Source: Cycas panzhihuaensis
Lineage: Eukaryota > Cycadophyta
Length of the DNA stretch: 64,000 nt
Direction: 5' to 3'
Assembly: GCA_023213395.1 (NCBI GenBank)
Contig: CM041465.1
Coordinates: 189,789,741-189,853,740, forward strand
Shown: piece by piece, positions 13,201 through 26,119 of the stretch
How positions within the stretch are numbered: position 1 is the first letter of the stretch
Layout: every line of letters starts with the position of its first letter
Notes under the pieces: model-generated
What the model was told of the DNA's origin: nothing
Seen by the model: the letters and a program-made list of their open reading frames with translations, nothing else
The model's database searches: none
Program-made: the position numbers and the translations under genes

Positions 13201-15252
13201 TGAGTATCCTAGATAAATGCTCAAGGTAAACTAGAGGTCTAGAGATCTCAAGAAGGAAAGATGACCCTCAAAGGACGTCCGCACATCAAAACGTAGGTTT
13301 GGGGATCCACTAATAGTGCATTGTCCTCCTTTCCTTTTTGGAGTACCTCTTTCAGTTCAGGTTAGGTAATAAGGCATCTTCAAGTAACCAAATAGTTGAG
13401 TAAAGCTCTCCTATCCTTAGAGGGAGAGAATAGGAGCTAAACTCTCTTTCAGAAAAGGAAGTAAGTAGGGAAGAAGTAAGAGAGGTAGAAGAATTGAGAG
13501 GCAATTTTGACCAACCTTCTCAAGGTCTAGAAGTTTATTTAGAAGGGGATGAGGTTTTAGATGCTAAAACCAAGAAAAATGAGATAATGTTGCCACCATA
13601 CAAAGGCAACAAAGATGCAAGATATTCTTTAGTGAAAAAGGAGAGCAAGGAAGGTGCAAGGTTACAACTAAAGGATGGGTGGAAGGAAGTTATAATTATA
13701 CCTTAGTAATTAGGTTATGAAGTCTTCGAGGGTTATCGAGAAGAACATAATGATCTTCGACTTTGAAAACTCTTATGGTTTTAGAGTGTGTTTTGTCACG
13801 ATTAAGCATCCAAAACAATGTTGGACTTCATATAAGATAAGTGTTGTCAAAAGAGAAAAATGTGTAACAAACTAACACCATCAAACAAGCATATGAAATA
13901 AATGTGCAACCTTTTTCTACTTATTTCCACCATCTTATTTTGTCTTTGAGTGGATGCAATAAAAACTAAAGGTTACAGAGGAGGAAAATAAAAGGTGGGA
14001 TGCAAGTTGTTACCTTACATAGGTATGCCTCCTCTTTAGTGAGAGGAGGATGAAGAATCCAATTGGTATTTCTAAAGGTGCATTCAAGATGATACACACT
14101 TTTGTTTCCCTTCCCTTTATGCCATGTAACAAAAGGAAAAACAACTTCCAAAAAAGAACCTTTCAACTTTCTTGTTTCTTTTCTTCTTTTCTTTTTGAAT
14201 TAAAACAAATAGAATGACTGGGGTAAAGAGAGAAAGATAAGAAAAAAAGTATGCACCTGATTATACAGTCAATGCCAAATTTCATTGCACACCTTTATTG
14301 ACACTCTTCATGACACATCCCCATAAGTCGCCACTGCTTTCGATGTCATTGCTTGTCATGCAAGTCATTAGAGTTAGAGGGAGGGGCTTCCTTAGCTTCC
14401 CCTAACCTCTAAACAGGGCCTACTTATTATCCCCAAACAAAAAAGCAATGCAAGGACAAGAATAGAAACAAAGTGGAAACATTGCTAGAAACAAATAAAA
14501 CGTTACCCTTTGTGATTTTTTACTCAATTCACAAAATAGCCTCCAACCTATAACACAAAAGAAAGTAAATCCTCCCATAAGCAAGATATATATATGTGTG
14601 TGTTTTTGACAAAAAATGTTAGTACATCATGATATAAGCAAAAGGAGGACAACCATAGTCCTATGAGTTTCTTGTTTAGTGATCCTTTTTATGTGTGAGT
14701 GTGTAACAATCACAATATATACTAAAGGGAAGAGGGTGGACATCACCTTAGAATGGCTGACTCCTCTAAATGGTGCTTGGTCCCCAAAATCTACAAGTAG
14801 CTCACTTTGTTAGGGTTTCTAAGCAAGTGCAAGATTAGTATGTATGTATGTAGGCCTCACAACAAATCCAAGGTACTAAAATTAGCAGCAGAATTAAGGA
14901 AATGTGCCTCAAATTCTATGGGAGGGGATTACCCTAGCGAGAGGTGGCTTTAGGAGTTAGAACTCCATCCCATTGACCTCTTCACAAGGTCCCTTAGCTT
15001 GTTTTAATGTCCTTATCTCTACAAGCTAATGGATTTGGATTGTGTGGGATGAGGAGAATGGTGTGAAGGAGGTATTGCCTCCTTGCACTAGGTAAATGTG
15101 GCCCAAAAGCAACGCACAACTACTTTAGGCATATATCTAGTATCTCAAGGCTGAAAATAGTAATGCACAAACTATAAAAGATGGAATTCTTGCAAAGAAA
15201 AATTAGAAAAAAATAAATTTATCTTACTAAAGTGGTAACTCTAGGTAGGAAA
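13201..15252 (-). repeat. Element A 5' LTR, piece 1
   Basis: Non-coding, with blocks in the same order as B's LTR: an AAGGACGTCC/CAGGGCATCT-like block near 13275, a TCCTATCCTTAGAGGGAGAGAATAGG-like block near 13410, and a block near 14730-14770 matching B's 'cctcgggatggctaactc'. D interrupts it at 15253. Confidence 0.65.
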
Positions 15253-15895
15253 TGTTGGGTATTATGACAACAATCATTTAAGGCTAAAATTTTGGCATGT
15301 CTTCAGCGCAGTTTTCCCCCCTGATCTTTCTCGGCGGGTTCCAAGGGGGCAGGAGCCCCCTTGGCTCAGGGGTGCAGGGGGAGTGGAACGCCCCCCGCTA
15401 AGAGGGGGTTTGGGGGTGATAGGCCCCCACCCAAAAATTAGCCCTATAAATCTTATTAAAATGTAAAGAGAATCAGGGTTGTTTAATACAAATACCCTAG
15501 ATTCTACGGTTGAGATTCATACCTTGGATGTCCCTCTTATGTAGCTTGTTTTAGGGCTTTTCTTATTATGTTGTATGTAATGTAATGTACTGTGAGGGTG
15601 GACGGTGGTTGGTTGTTGTTCTTGAGAGCACTCTGCTACTGAGTTGTACTGTTTCTCCATTCTACAGTAATAAAGATTGATACCTTTGCTGTGTAGATGT
15701 TTCCCTAGCACACTGTTAGGGTTTTACCACGTTATATCGGGTGTATATGTGATGTTTAGCTTATATATTGATGTTATTGTATTATCTCTGATTTTAGAAC
15801 TTGCATGTTAAATTTTAGTTTCGATTCCTATAACTAGCTACAAAATAGTTCAAATCTTGTGCTGGTTTAAAGTTTGGGACCTTGTATTCTCAACA
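15253..15895 (+). repeat. 5' LTR of D
   Basis: 643 bp, TGTTGGG to CTCAACA. It contains a near-perfect GC-rich inverted repeat at about 15338-15361, a second G/C-rich block to about 15430, and AATAAA at 15669-15674 as a likely polyadenylation signal. Confidence 0.93.
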
Positions 15896-15897
15896 AG

Positions 15898-15909
15898 TGG
15901 TATCAGAGC
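15898..15909 (+). promoter_or_regulatory. Primer binding site of D
   Basis: Exact TGGTATCAGAGC, the plant initiator-Met tRNA PBS, two bases after the LTR. Confidence 0.95.
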
Positions 15910-15965
15910 CACTTTTGTTTTGCAGCGAGTCAGTGAAGGTTTGGTGTCGGCTTTTCTACACCAAA

Positions 15966-16737
15966 ATGGCGAAACTAGCAGATGCAAAGTTTAAGGTAGA
16001 GAAATTCAATGGAAAGAATAACTTTGAGTTGTAGAAGCTAAAAGCACATGATATTCTTGTACAGCAGGGTTTGTATAAAGCCCTTGCAGGTAAATCAAAA
16101 AAACCCTTAGGGATGGATGATGATGATTAGGATGACTTAGACAAAAAGGCACTTAGCATAATATGATTGTACTTAGCATATGAAGTCTTGTTTAACACCG
16201 CAGGGGAAGAGATAGTAATAGGATTATGAATCCCATTGGAAGGCCTATATATGAATAAATCAATAACAAATAAAATCTACTTGAAGAGGCAACTGTACTC
16301 GTTACAGATGAAGGAAGGTATAAAAATTGCTAATCATTTAAATGTTTTCAATACTCTTATTTATCAGTTGACTAGTATCGATGTTAAAATTGAGGATGAG
16401 GACAAGGCCATTACCTGAGTCTTGGGATAATATTGTCACCTCAATTAGCTTTAGCACTACAGATGTATTGGATTATGATTCTGTTGTGAGTGCTTTGCTA
16501 TTAGAAGAAGTGCAGAGGAAATCTAGTTTTGAAACCTCCATACCAGAAGTCATGACAGTAAAGGGTAGAATGTTTGAGAGAGGATAAAACTCCAAGGATA
16601 CATCGAGGTCCAAGTCAAAGAGCAAAAAGAGTAAGCTCAGGTGTTGGCATTGTAATAAGACTGGTCACCTCAAGAAGGATTGTTACAAAAGGAATGAGTT
16701 CCAGAAAAAGGAAGATCATACCAAGGAGGCAAATCAG
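15966..16737 (+). pseudogene. D gag (broken)
   Basis: Starts at ATG 15966 with a copia Gag N-terminus (Phe-Asn-Gly-Lys-Asn-Asn-Phe-Glu). A TAG follows where E keeps Trp (TGG), and a TGA near 16164 is shared with E. The UBN2-like middle part runs about 16236-16590. The CCHC knuckle Cys-Trp-His-Cys, His, Cys is at 16642-16683, followed by a Lys-rich tail. It would package element RNA. Stops and at least one frameshift (near 16410) prevent a complete product. Confidence 0.85.
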
Positions 16738-18393
16738 GTGGACTCAAATCAAGGTATGGATGATAATGTCTTGGTTACTTATAATGTTTCTCATTATCAC
16801 CATGACTGGTTATTAGATTCAGGTGCTTTGCACCACATGTGTCCACAGAAGAGTTGGTTCTCATCATACCAACCTCTTGATGGTGGTGATGTGCTTATGG
16901 GAAATGAAGTTTCTTATAAGATAGTAGGCATTGGTAGCATTAGAATTAAGATGTTTGATGGGGTAGTCAGAACATTAACTAAGGTTAGACATGTACCTGA
17001 TTTGAAAAGGAATCTAATTTCCTTAGGTGAATTAGATTCGGGTGGTTTTAAGCATACAGGTCATGAAGGAGTCCTAAAGGTTTTAAAAGGAACCTTGGTT
17101 GTTATGAAAGCCTTAAAGAAGTACAAATGTCATCCAAGTAGCTACAACAGATGTCATCTAAGCAGCTACAACATCAAAGACTACAGAAGATCTAGCTCAG
17201 TTATGGCATCAAAGACTTGGGCACCTGAGTGAGAAAGGACTTAAGGTGCTGATAAACTATAAGTTTCTTCCTAACTTGCAACTTTCAGATTTGGCTTTCT
17301 GTAAATATTGTATTGCTGGAAAGCAGTTTAGACTCAGGTTTAAAGTAGGGAGTCACACTAGTAAAGGCATTCTAGATTACATACATTTGGATGTATGGGG
17401 ACCAGCCCCTAAAATATCTTATGGAGGATCATTATATTATATCACATTTATAGATGATTACTCCAAGAAGGTATGGGTCTATTTTTTGAAAAGGAAATCT
17501 AAAGTTTTTAGTGTGTTTAAGCAGTTCAAGGCTCTAGTTGAGAACAGTACTGGTAAGTCAATCAAATATTTAAGAACTGATAATAGAGGTGAGTTCAACT
17601 CCTTGGAGTTTGAGAACTATTACAGAGAAGCTGGGATCAAAAGACACATGACCACTAGCTATACTCCACAATAAAATAGCATTGATAAGCACACAAATAG
17701 GACACTCTTAGAAAGAGCAAGAAGCATGTTAAGTAATGCAAGAGTGGAGCAGGGTTTGTAGGCAGAAGTTGTTCAAACAACTTGCTATCTGGTAAATAAG
17801 TCACTATCACTTACAATAGATTACAAGATTCCTAAAGAGGTCTGGACTGGACATCCATGTGATTATTCAAATTTAAAAGTTTTTGGTTATGATGCTTATG
17901 CCTAGACTGACAAAAGTAAACGTTCAAAGTTGGACCCAAAATCCAAGAGGTATATCTTTGTTGGTTATGGTGATAAGGATGGTGTGAAGGGATATAGGTT
18001 GTGGGATCCTACTGCCCACAAAATCACCACTAACAAAGATGTTGTATTTAATGAATCTCCTCTTCTAAAATCATATAGTGGAGAAGTTAAAATGAAACAA
18101 GAGTAGAAAGATAAACATCAACAGGTCAAGTTTGAAACCTAACCATCTTTGGAATCAGAAAAGCAGGAAGATCTTTCTGAATATGAATCTGCAACAGATT
18201 TACAGGAGTATGTGGACACTCCTCTTTTAATAGTTAGAAGATCTACATGAGTCAGTCATCCACCTAACAAGTACATCCATCTACTTCTATTACTTTGGTT
18301 TCTAATGATAGTGAGCCTATATGTTATCAAGAAGCAATAGATGATATCCATAATGAGAATTAGAAGAGGACTATATAGGAAGAGATAGATGTA
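16738..18393 (+). pseudogene. D protease and integrase (broken)
   Basis: Protease active site Leu-Leu-Asp-Ser-Gly at 16810-16824. The pre-integrase zinc region is around 17190-17330. The integrase core contains His-Leu-Asp-Val-Trp-Gly-Pro near 17385 and Leu-Arg-Thr-Asp-Asn near 17572. Where H reads Asn-Gly-Val-Ala-Glu and G reads Asn-Gly-Ile-Val-Glu, D reads Asn-Ser-Ile-Asp-Lys, so the third catalytic acidic residue is lost. Stops at 17672 (TAA), the Trp codon at 17759 and others recur in E. The C-terminal Phe-Val-Gly-Tyr-type segment is near 17960. Confidence 0.85.
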
Positions 18394-19872
18394 TTGAAGA
18401 AAAATAATTCATGGGACTTGGTAGAACTTCCACATGGTAGGAAGACTATTGGTTGCAGGTGGGTTTTTAAGATAAAAATAGATGTTGATAGAAAGGTTGA
18501 AAAATATAGGGCAACATTGGTGGCTAAAGGTTATGTGCAGAAAGTAGGTATTGACTTTCATGAGATCTTTCCCCAGTTGTCAAACTTATTTCAATTTGAG
18601 TGTTGTTAGCATTAGTAGCTTCTCTTGATTTGGAGTTGGAGTAGTTAGATGTAAAAACAACTTTTCTACAAGGAGATTTAGATGAGGAGATCTATATGGA
18701 TCAACCAGAAGGGTTTGTACAAGATGGCAGAAAAAGACTTATTTGTAGGCTCAGGAAATCATTGTATGGCCTAAAGCAATCACCTAGGCAGTGGTACAAG
18801 AAGTTTGATGCCTTTATGGAGAGCTAAAATTTCAAAAGAAGTGAGTATGATCATTGTGTTTACTTTAAATTTATGGACAATGTCTTATTCATTATCTTGG
18901 TACTATATGTTGATGACATGCTAGTTGTAAGTAAGAGCATGGAAGAAATCAATAAGCTAGGCTCAACTGGCTAGGACTTTTAATATGAAGGATCTAGGAG
19001 CTGCAAAATAAATCTTAGGCATGGAGATACACAAAGACAGGAAAAATGGTAAACTATGGTTATCACAGTAGAAACATGTGGAGAAGGTGCTAACCAGGTT
19101 TGGTATGACAAATATGAAACCAGTGAGTATCCCATTAGCTTCCCACTTCAAGCTTTCTTTGAATTTGAGTCCTAGTAGTGAAGAAGAAAAGGTTTATATG
19201 TCTTATGTGCCTTATGTCAGTGTAGTAGGAAGTTTGATGTATGTTGTGGTATGTACAAGACCTGATATTTCACATGCAGTCGGCGTAGTTAGTAGGTTTA
19301 TGGCAAATCTAGGGAAAGAACATTAGGCTGTAGTGAAATGGGTGCTTCAGTATTTGAGAGGCACAAGTGACTACTGCATCACCTTTGGACGTATAGGTAA
19401 TTAGGTTTGTGGATATGTTGATTCAGACTTTGCAGGAGATTTAGACAAAAGAAGGTCTACTTCAGGTTATGTTTTCACTCTTTCAAATGGTCCAATTAGT
19501 TGGATGTCCAAATTGCAGAGCACAATTGCACTGTCAACCATAGAAGTTGAATATGTTGCTATAGCACATGCTTGTAAAGAAGCAATCTGGTTATAGGGTC
19601 TATTGGTTGAGCTTGGAAGGAGACAGGAAAATGTAAAGGTATTTTGTGATAGTCAAAGTGCCATTTACTTAGCTAAGAATCTGGCTTATCATAGTAGAAC
19701 AAAGCATATTACTTTTAAGTACCATTTTGTTAGACAGGTTGTGGAAGTAGGTGGAGTGGCACTTAAGAAGATTCACACCAATCAGAATTATGCTGATATA
19801 CTTACAAAACCAGTACCAATAGAGAAGTTCAAATGGTGTTTGACTTCTCTTGGCTTGCAGAAGAGACGCTGA
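18394..19872 (+). pseudogene. D reverse transcriptase and RNase H (broken)
   Basis: The copia RT starts with Trp-Asp-Leu-Val-Glu-Leu-Pro and Gly-Cys-Arg-Trp-Val-Phe. The Leu-Asp-Val-Lys-Thr region is near 18645, preceded by a TAG shared with E. The catalytic Tyr-Val-Asp-Asp is intact at 18906-18917. RNase H occupies about 19400-19872, with Asp-Ser-Gln-Ser-Ala near 19650 and a C-terminal His-Thr-Asn-Gln-Asn-Tyr-Ala-Asp-Ile segment. The frame ends at TGA 19870-19872. Stops near 18588, 18644, 19006 and 19594 match those in E. Confidence 0.87.
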
Positions 19873-19906
19873 AGGGTCAAGGAAAAGTATCGGGTAAACT
19901 GTTGTC

Positions 19907-19917
19907 AAGGTGGAGAT
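19907..19917 (+). promoter_or_regulatory. Polypurine tract of D
   Basis: AAGGTGGAGAT directly before the 3' LTR; identical in E. Confidence 0.85.
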
Positions 19918-20562
19918 TGTTGGGTATTGTGATAACAATCGTTTAAGGCTAAAATTTTGGCATGTTTTCGGCATGGTTTCCTCCTCTAATCTTTCTCAGG
20001 GGGTTCCAAGGGGTGGGGGATGCCCCCTTAGTTAGGGGTACAGGGGGAGTAGAACACCCCCCACTAAGAGGGGGTTTAGGGGCAATAGCCCCCAACACAA
20101 AACATTAGCCTTATTAACCTTATTAAAATGTAAAGAGAATCAGGGTCATTCAATACAAATACCCTAGATTCTATGGTTGAGATTCATGCCTTAGATGTCC
20201 CTCTCATGCAGCCCGTTTTAGGGCTTTTCTTATTATGTTGTATGTAATGTAATGTACTGTGAGGCTTGGTGGCAGCTAGTTGTTGTTCCTGAGAGCACTT
20301 TGCTACTGAGATGTACTGTTTCTCCATTCTACAGCAATAAAGATCGATACCTTTCCTGTGTGGATATTTCCCTAGCACACTTCTAGGGTTTTACCATGTT
20401 ATATCGAGTGCATATGTGATGTTTAGCTTGCATATTGATGTTATTATATTATCTCTGATTTTAGAACTTGCATGTTAAATCTTAAATTTGATTCCTGTAA
20501 CTAGTTGCAAAATAGTTCAGATCTTATGGCGGTTTAAAGTTTGGGACCTTGTATTCTCAACA
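19918..20562 (+). repeat. 3' LTR of D
   Basis: 645 bp, paired with 15253-15895. By eye the two differ at more than one base in ten in the sampled parts, so D is an old insertion. Confidence 0.93.
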
Positions 20563-21585
20563 GGGAACAGTATTGGAAGAGAAGAAGACTCTAATTTTCC
20601 AAGGAAAGTGGGAGATCCTTTTTCCTTTGTTTTCTTGGATGGGCTTCCTTGCTTGGGTTGGCCTACTCTTGGTTGTCCTCTCCTTACTTATGGAAGAAAA
20701 CCTAGAGCTTTCTATGTGTAGGAGAAGATGAGGGAGACTTAGAGAAGGGAAAAGAAGAGAAAGTCTTATTTTTCCAAAAGAGAGAGTCAAGAATAATGAG
20801 ATGAATCATAAATTGATTCCCTAAATGAATTTAAAATTGGGTTTTGTTTATTTGGGGGAGGCCTTAGTGTTGTTAGGGCTCAATATAGGCAAGTCCTGAG
20901 GTAAGGTAGTATGTCATCTGGCTGCAGTAAACCAAGCAATAGTTGCACTGTGAACTTATTCATGACACTGCTAATATATTAGTAGTACCACTAACATATT
21001 AACAGTGTGCAATAATAAGAGTAGAGTGAACAGAAATAACTATGATGCTGCAACAAAAATATATAATCAATAATTAAAATAAATAGAATACTAAAAAAAG
21101 GGAAAAGGCCCTTGGCCGAGGCCTGGGACTCCTCCCTAGGGGTTGCACACTAACCTAAGCTCAACCATCATACTCACAACTCATAAAAATACATGGCAAA
21201 GTCACTTAATAGGGTTAAAACCTCACGATAATGGCAACAATCAAGGTGTTGGAACGTGAAGGGAGGTTAGGTAGTGGGCCCTGATGAGGTACATAGGGGA
21301 ATATCATAGCAAGCAAGCAATGGGGGAACACCTACCCACTAAAACTCTCAATAAACCACCCTTGACAAATTGAGGGATAGGTGAGGTAGAGAGAAGAAGG
21401 AGGAGATGCAATAAAGTAAATTAAAATTTACATAAGCTAGGCTATAGAGATCTATGAGTACCTACATCTAAGAGGGAGATCACCTAGGAGTTATGATGCC
21501 ATTGGGCCAAAGTCCTAATCGTCATCGGTGAAGTATCATACACAAGCAAGCTAATCATATAAACTAAAGAAGCACATGAGGAGTC
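20563..21585 (-). repeat. Element A 5' LTR, piece 2
   Basis: Continuation of A's LTR between D and B. No ORF is credible. It ends in GAGTC (21581-21585), the target duplication of B. Confidence 0.6.
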
Positions 21586-24139
21586 TGAAACGCTTGCTAC
21601 GGGGTGGTGTCCCTATGTCTAGCAAAAAGGATATAAAAATATGCAATGCTAACTAAACTAGGCAGCAAGGACTTCACCTCGCAGGGCATCCATACGTCAG
21701 AGCGCAGATTCAGAACTACAAGGTGCCTGGTTGCTTCCAAGTAGCTGTGCAAAGCAAGGCCTTCCTACCCCTCGGATGGCCGGGAAGAGGAGAAAGTGCC
21801 TTGCGCATTGCGTCTTCTCAAGGTAATGAGAAGGCAATGAATAGAAGGGCAGCTAACTAACGTACAGGCAAATGCAAAAAAATTGGGGGTGCGACGAGGG
21901 TAACTCAAATGCAACATAAACAATCTAACTACGTTATGCTACACTAGCCAAAGCAAGAAATAATGTAAAAATAAGTGCACTTTTCTTTTTTCCCTTTTTA
22001 ATCTTTTACAAGTTCCTAACTACACAAACAGATGTATAAAAGGCGACAATGTAAAAGGGGCATGCAGGGAACAAGGAGAATACCTGGATCTAGTGCCTAA
22101 ATGGAGTACTGCTCATCCCTTTAAGTCCCACTCCTTTCTACTCTATTTGTCGTGCATGCGATGCCGATCGGTGGTAGTTGCCGGAAGCAATGGAAGAGAG
22201 ACTTACTTACCTCCCCTTAAAAATGCAAAAGCAAATAAACGGAAAGAAACGAAAACTTAAAACAAAAAAGAAATGCACCACATGGGGAACTAACCTGCAA
22301 TGGGTTTGTTCTATATATTCACTCCACTATCATGAGATCCTGTAAGCAAGTGAGGAGAATACCTCCCTCTCAGAAGAGGGGCTATGAAATATACTAATGA
22401 TATATACTAAAATCAAATGGAACTCAAATCTATGCTAAGCATCAATATATAGCCAAGAAAAATGGTGACATACAATAAAAACACTCACCACTATACACCA
22501 TAAAGACACTCAAAAGGGAAAAGAGTATAGCCTCGGGATGGCTAACTCACCCACGAAGGACCTCCACGGGACTTGGGAAGGAGAAACGGGTTGACAACAA
22601 GGTTGTAAAGTAACAAACAATCATAAAGGAGGGAGCAACAGAAAGGTTTGGGGCTTAAGTAGAGCCCAATACCGACAGATGAGATTTCTGGCAACGGCGT
22701 GGCAATGCATTGTCTGTGCTAACTTGAACGCCACAACTAGATTCCCTAAACTCCCTTAACCCATTTCCTAAGAAAGCGCTAATGGCAAAGGGAAAGAGGA
22801 TAAGGGACGGAACCCTTGGGAAGAAGGACAACAATGGGGAACGAAACCCCATCTACCTCCCTCAAATCCTCTTATGTTGCTCCTTTGCAATGGCCAACCA
22901 AGAAAGGGGTGAAAGGGATAGTTTAAAGAAAACAGTGAGGCCTCAAAAGAAAATGGGAATAGCACCAATCTAGTACAACAACATAAGGAAAACTAGACAA
23001 ACTAAGATTTCATTCATCAACATATAAAAGAAATAAGAACAAAATGAATTGTAAGTAGGAATAAGGAATACCTTGTTAGAAGAGAATCAAACATGAGCTT
23101 TGCTGTTAGGAAAACGGCAGCAATAACTAGTGTATGAGGGCTAATAATAACAGGTTTTTGCAAGAGTGAAGTGAGGAAAAATCCTTACAAACTTGGAGCC
23201 TTGGAAGTTGGCCCTTTGGAGAAGCTTTTTAGTAGAAGTTTCCTTTGGAACCTTGAGCACTTGCAAAGAGGTGTGAGACTTGCTATTGAGAGATATGGGG
23301 GGCAACAATGGCCCTGCAAATCTAGCTAGTAGCAGTCCTTCTCTTCTGTGACAAGTTCATGTGCATGTAGATTGTGTCTTTCTCTATGTATTTTTAGTTG
23401 AAAAGTCAGAAAAATGGCAAAAAGATCTTGAGAATGGAGAGCAAAATCCCCTTTATCCCCCTATTCACTGCAGGTGAATGTTGGGGGTGTCAGGGCGATG
23501 TGAATCGATTGACGCCACATGGCAGTTTCGTAAAAAAATAGAAGTTGTTGTGTGGTTCTCTTTTTTTTTAATTTCAAATAGTCGTACCACGATAAACTCT
23601 ACGGTACCGCAGCAAAGACCGTGGTACCGCTAAGTTTACAGCGGTATCAGACTGGAAACAAAAAAGAGAAAAAAGAGCAGAAACATAAGGTTTTGAAGTA
23701 AAAATTAAGACAAAAAATAAGTTGGCACAGCTGGGGGAATGCCCAGGTAATGGGCAAGTAGCCAAAATAATGAAATGAGTCCCAACTAAGGATTAAATCA
23801 AGCTTAGGAGGGACTGCAACGTGAGCAACATGTTGTAATGGGAGTAAACAAGACTAACAGAAACATCCTGGGAGATCGTGGAGACAAAGTGGGTGGTTGT
23901 GCGCCATACGGGGTATAGCATTCACTAAGGAATGCCCTCGTTATGAGTCATCATAGGCTGATGGTGTGTTGTAAGCACATGCAATATGATCAGGCAGAGA
24001 AGCAATGCATGCAGGCAGGCATATGTCAAGTAGTCTACACTAAATAATCTCAATCAAGCACAAGCAGGGAGAAGTGAGAACATATACCTGAACATACTTG
24101 GGTTGATGTGTCTCGAGTCCATTCCCGAGAGTGGAAACA
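21586..24139 (-). repeat. 3' LTR of B
   Basis: 2,554 bp on the left because the element is reversed; the plus strand starts TGAAACGC and ends GAAACA. A cluster of three GGTACC-like motifs is at about 23600-23650. Short ORFs within it are not conserved between the two LTRs. Confidence 0.9.
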
Positions 24140-24333
24140 TCGCCTCGCGCAGAGCCTCACTGCTTGAAAGCGTAACGTGATGGTGAATGCTGACAATCAA
24201 AGATATGAGTAGAACATACATATATATATATATAAAAGCAATAATGAGCAGTACATGGACCAAGGGCGTAGGCGAGTGTCATGGCGGAATGTGTGGACAA
24301 GGGAGACAGAGACGAGGACAACGTAGGGGCTGC

Positions 24334-24912
24334 CTACATGTCGTCTAAGCATCGACCTGTAACTGAAATAAGCAAGTAAAAGGGGATGCCTCCATTGCCT
24401 AAGTGCAACATGAAGTAGGAGGGCATCCAACAAATAATGTAAATACATCTAACTAACAAAGAACTGTGGACTCGGGCATGGGATGGCTGTGCAAGCCTCG
24501 TGGGCTTGTCCGTAAGAGGGAGGCAATGCTCAAGGATGAGGCGACGAGACCGCCTACCAAGATTGAGGTCCCCAGGGATATGTTGAATATCCACTGATGA
24601 GAAATAAGCTAGAAGAGACCTAGCAGTAGATGCGAGGGTTGTCAGGTGAGAGCATCGCACCTGGTAGAGATGGGTGAGATGGGACACTACAACCTGAGAA
24701 TCGCAAAATAACATGATGGACTCGTGATAGAAATGGAGAGAATCAGTAAGGGCTTCAATAACGGCTGTATACTCAACTTCGTTATTAATTGCCTCGGGAA
24801 GGAAGACCCTGGAATGCAAGAAATCGTGTCCAGAGGGGTCAGAAGAATCCAATGAGTGGCTAAGGTCCGGGTTGCCGCAACTTCCACCATTGGTAAAAAT
24901 GAAAAGGGACAT
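24334..24912 (-). pseudogene. B second RNase H, archaeal-like type, downstream of integrase
   Basis: A 192-residue minus-strand open frame with a type I RNase H plan. Residues 5-14 read Ile-Phe-Thr-Asn-Gly-Gly-Ser-Cys-Gly-Asn (usual Thr-Asp-Gly). Glu-Val-Glu-Tyr is at 45-48, Phe-Cys-Asp-Ser-Gln at 69-73 and His-Ile-Pro-Gly-Asp at 111-115. This extra domain is known in plant Tat elements as an acquired archaeal-type RNase H, separate from the RNase H fused to RT. Here the first catalytic Asp is Asn (24889-24891) and the final Asp-Ala-Leu-like box is not recognisable, so it is probably inactive. It lies 3.8 kb beyond integrase and about 200 bp from the 3' LTR. The frame may once have extended upstream of the ATG. 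Confidence 0.75.
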
Positions 24913-26119
24913 ATCAGGATACTAAGATTTGGTAGCAAACAGATAGCAATGAAAGCAAAAGAAAGATTCGAATGGTGAGAAAGAAGGTGGCTAAGAAGGG
25001 TAGGAGGACCTAGCAATGAGGTTACCTGAGAACGAGAGCGAGCAATCCGGCCACTGGCTGAGAGTGGGCAGAGAAAAGATACCCTGGAGCGCTAAAGGTT
25101 GCTTTGGGAAGCAAAACATGCCCCTAGATGGGGGAGCATTCCCTTTAGAGACCCCAGGGGTGAAAAAAGACTGTAGAAATGAGTCTAGGGTGGCGAAATA
25201 AGCCAAACGAGTACAAACTCGGGCATGCACGGGAGTAGCACGTAAAATGATGCAGAAGGGCCCTCGTAAAAGTGCGATAACGAGGCGCCATAAATGCCCT
25301 TACAAGGGAGGTCAAAAAGGGCATCAATAGAGCACAATAGGTGGTAAGGCCAGAAAGTAAAGGCTATCAGGGCAATGAGACGGTCCCAATGACTGTCACG
25401 GTGCCAGAAACGGAAGAAGTGCCTGTCGGGGCCCCCGCCTATATAAGGAAAACGAATGAAAATCGGATTCATTTTCACTAGCTCTCGTGCGAAACCAGAG
25501 CCATTCCCTTATGACGCGGAGTGCTACCCAACTTCAGAGGCATGCAGGAGACGATCTGACCATTAGATCTGAGCATAGCGAGAGCCATTATGATCAGAGA
25601 GATGAGATGGCAACGGTCAGGCCAGACCCAGTGAGTGGATCTCACAAAACCTTCCCCATTTTAAAGTTCAAAGTTTATTACTTTTTAGTTAATTTTAATG
25701 CACTTTTTATGCCCCTTATGGGTAATTGGATGCCTCCTAGAGTCTGAATTGGACCCAGAAAGAGGCAGGGACCTAGGCATTAAGGAGCCCTAGTCCTGGT
25801 GGGCCCCACGGGGGTCCCCCACAAAAAAATTTTGAGATTTTCTGGGCAGAAACCCCCCTTTTTAGGGGGGTTTCCATTCATACCACGGCCAAGATTGTGG
25901 CACCGCGATCTTGGAAGCAGGATCCCCACAGGATATCGATCGCCACAGGACCCACTCCAAATTTAGCGGTACCACTAAATTTGGCGGCACGAGGCGTAAA
26001 ACCGAAAAATAAAAGAGGGGCCAAACAGCCCTCCAAATTCAGGCAGGAAAGTAAAAAAGAAAGCCAAGAGCATAGATGACCTGCCAGAGGTCAATTTTGA
26101 CTGATTTTTTATGATTATA
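24913..26119. other. B 3' region between the extra RNase H and the antisense gene
   Basis: No supportable gene. At 25880-26000 there are motifs (GGTACCACT, GTGGCACCGC) like the GGTACC cluster in the left LTR. A G/C-rich run of CCCCCC/GGGGGG is near 25855. Short ORFs on both strands lack family features. Confidence 0.5.

Larger units (their letters stand above)
15253..20562 (+). mobile_element. Element D: Ty1/copia retrotransposon, full structure, defective
   Basis: A 5,310-bp plus-strand copia element with LTRs 15253-15895 and 19918-20562, an initiator-Met PBS and a PPT. Domain order is gag, protease, integrase, RT, RNase H, the copia order. Flanks are GGAAA (15248-15252) and GGGAA (20563-20567), a 5-bp duplication with one mismatch. 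It sits in the 5' LTR of A. Many TAG/TGA/TAA codons replace Trp, Gln and Arg, and most are shared with E. Confidence 0.93.

Noticed and set aside
22655-25478. Short ORFs in the left LTR of B and the following region as host genes
   Set aside because: LTR frames are not kept in the partner LTR. Only the 24334-24912 RNase H-like frame has motifs, and it fits the element.
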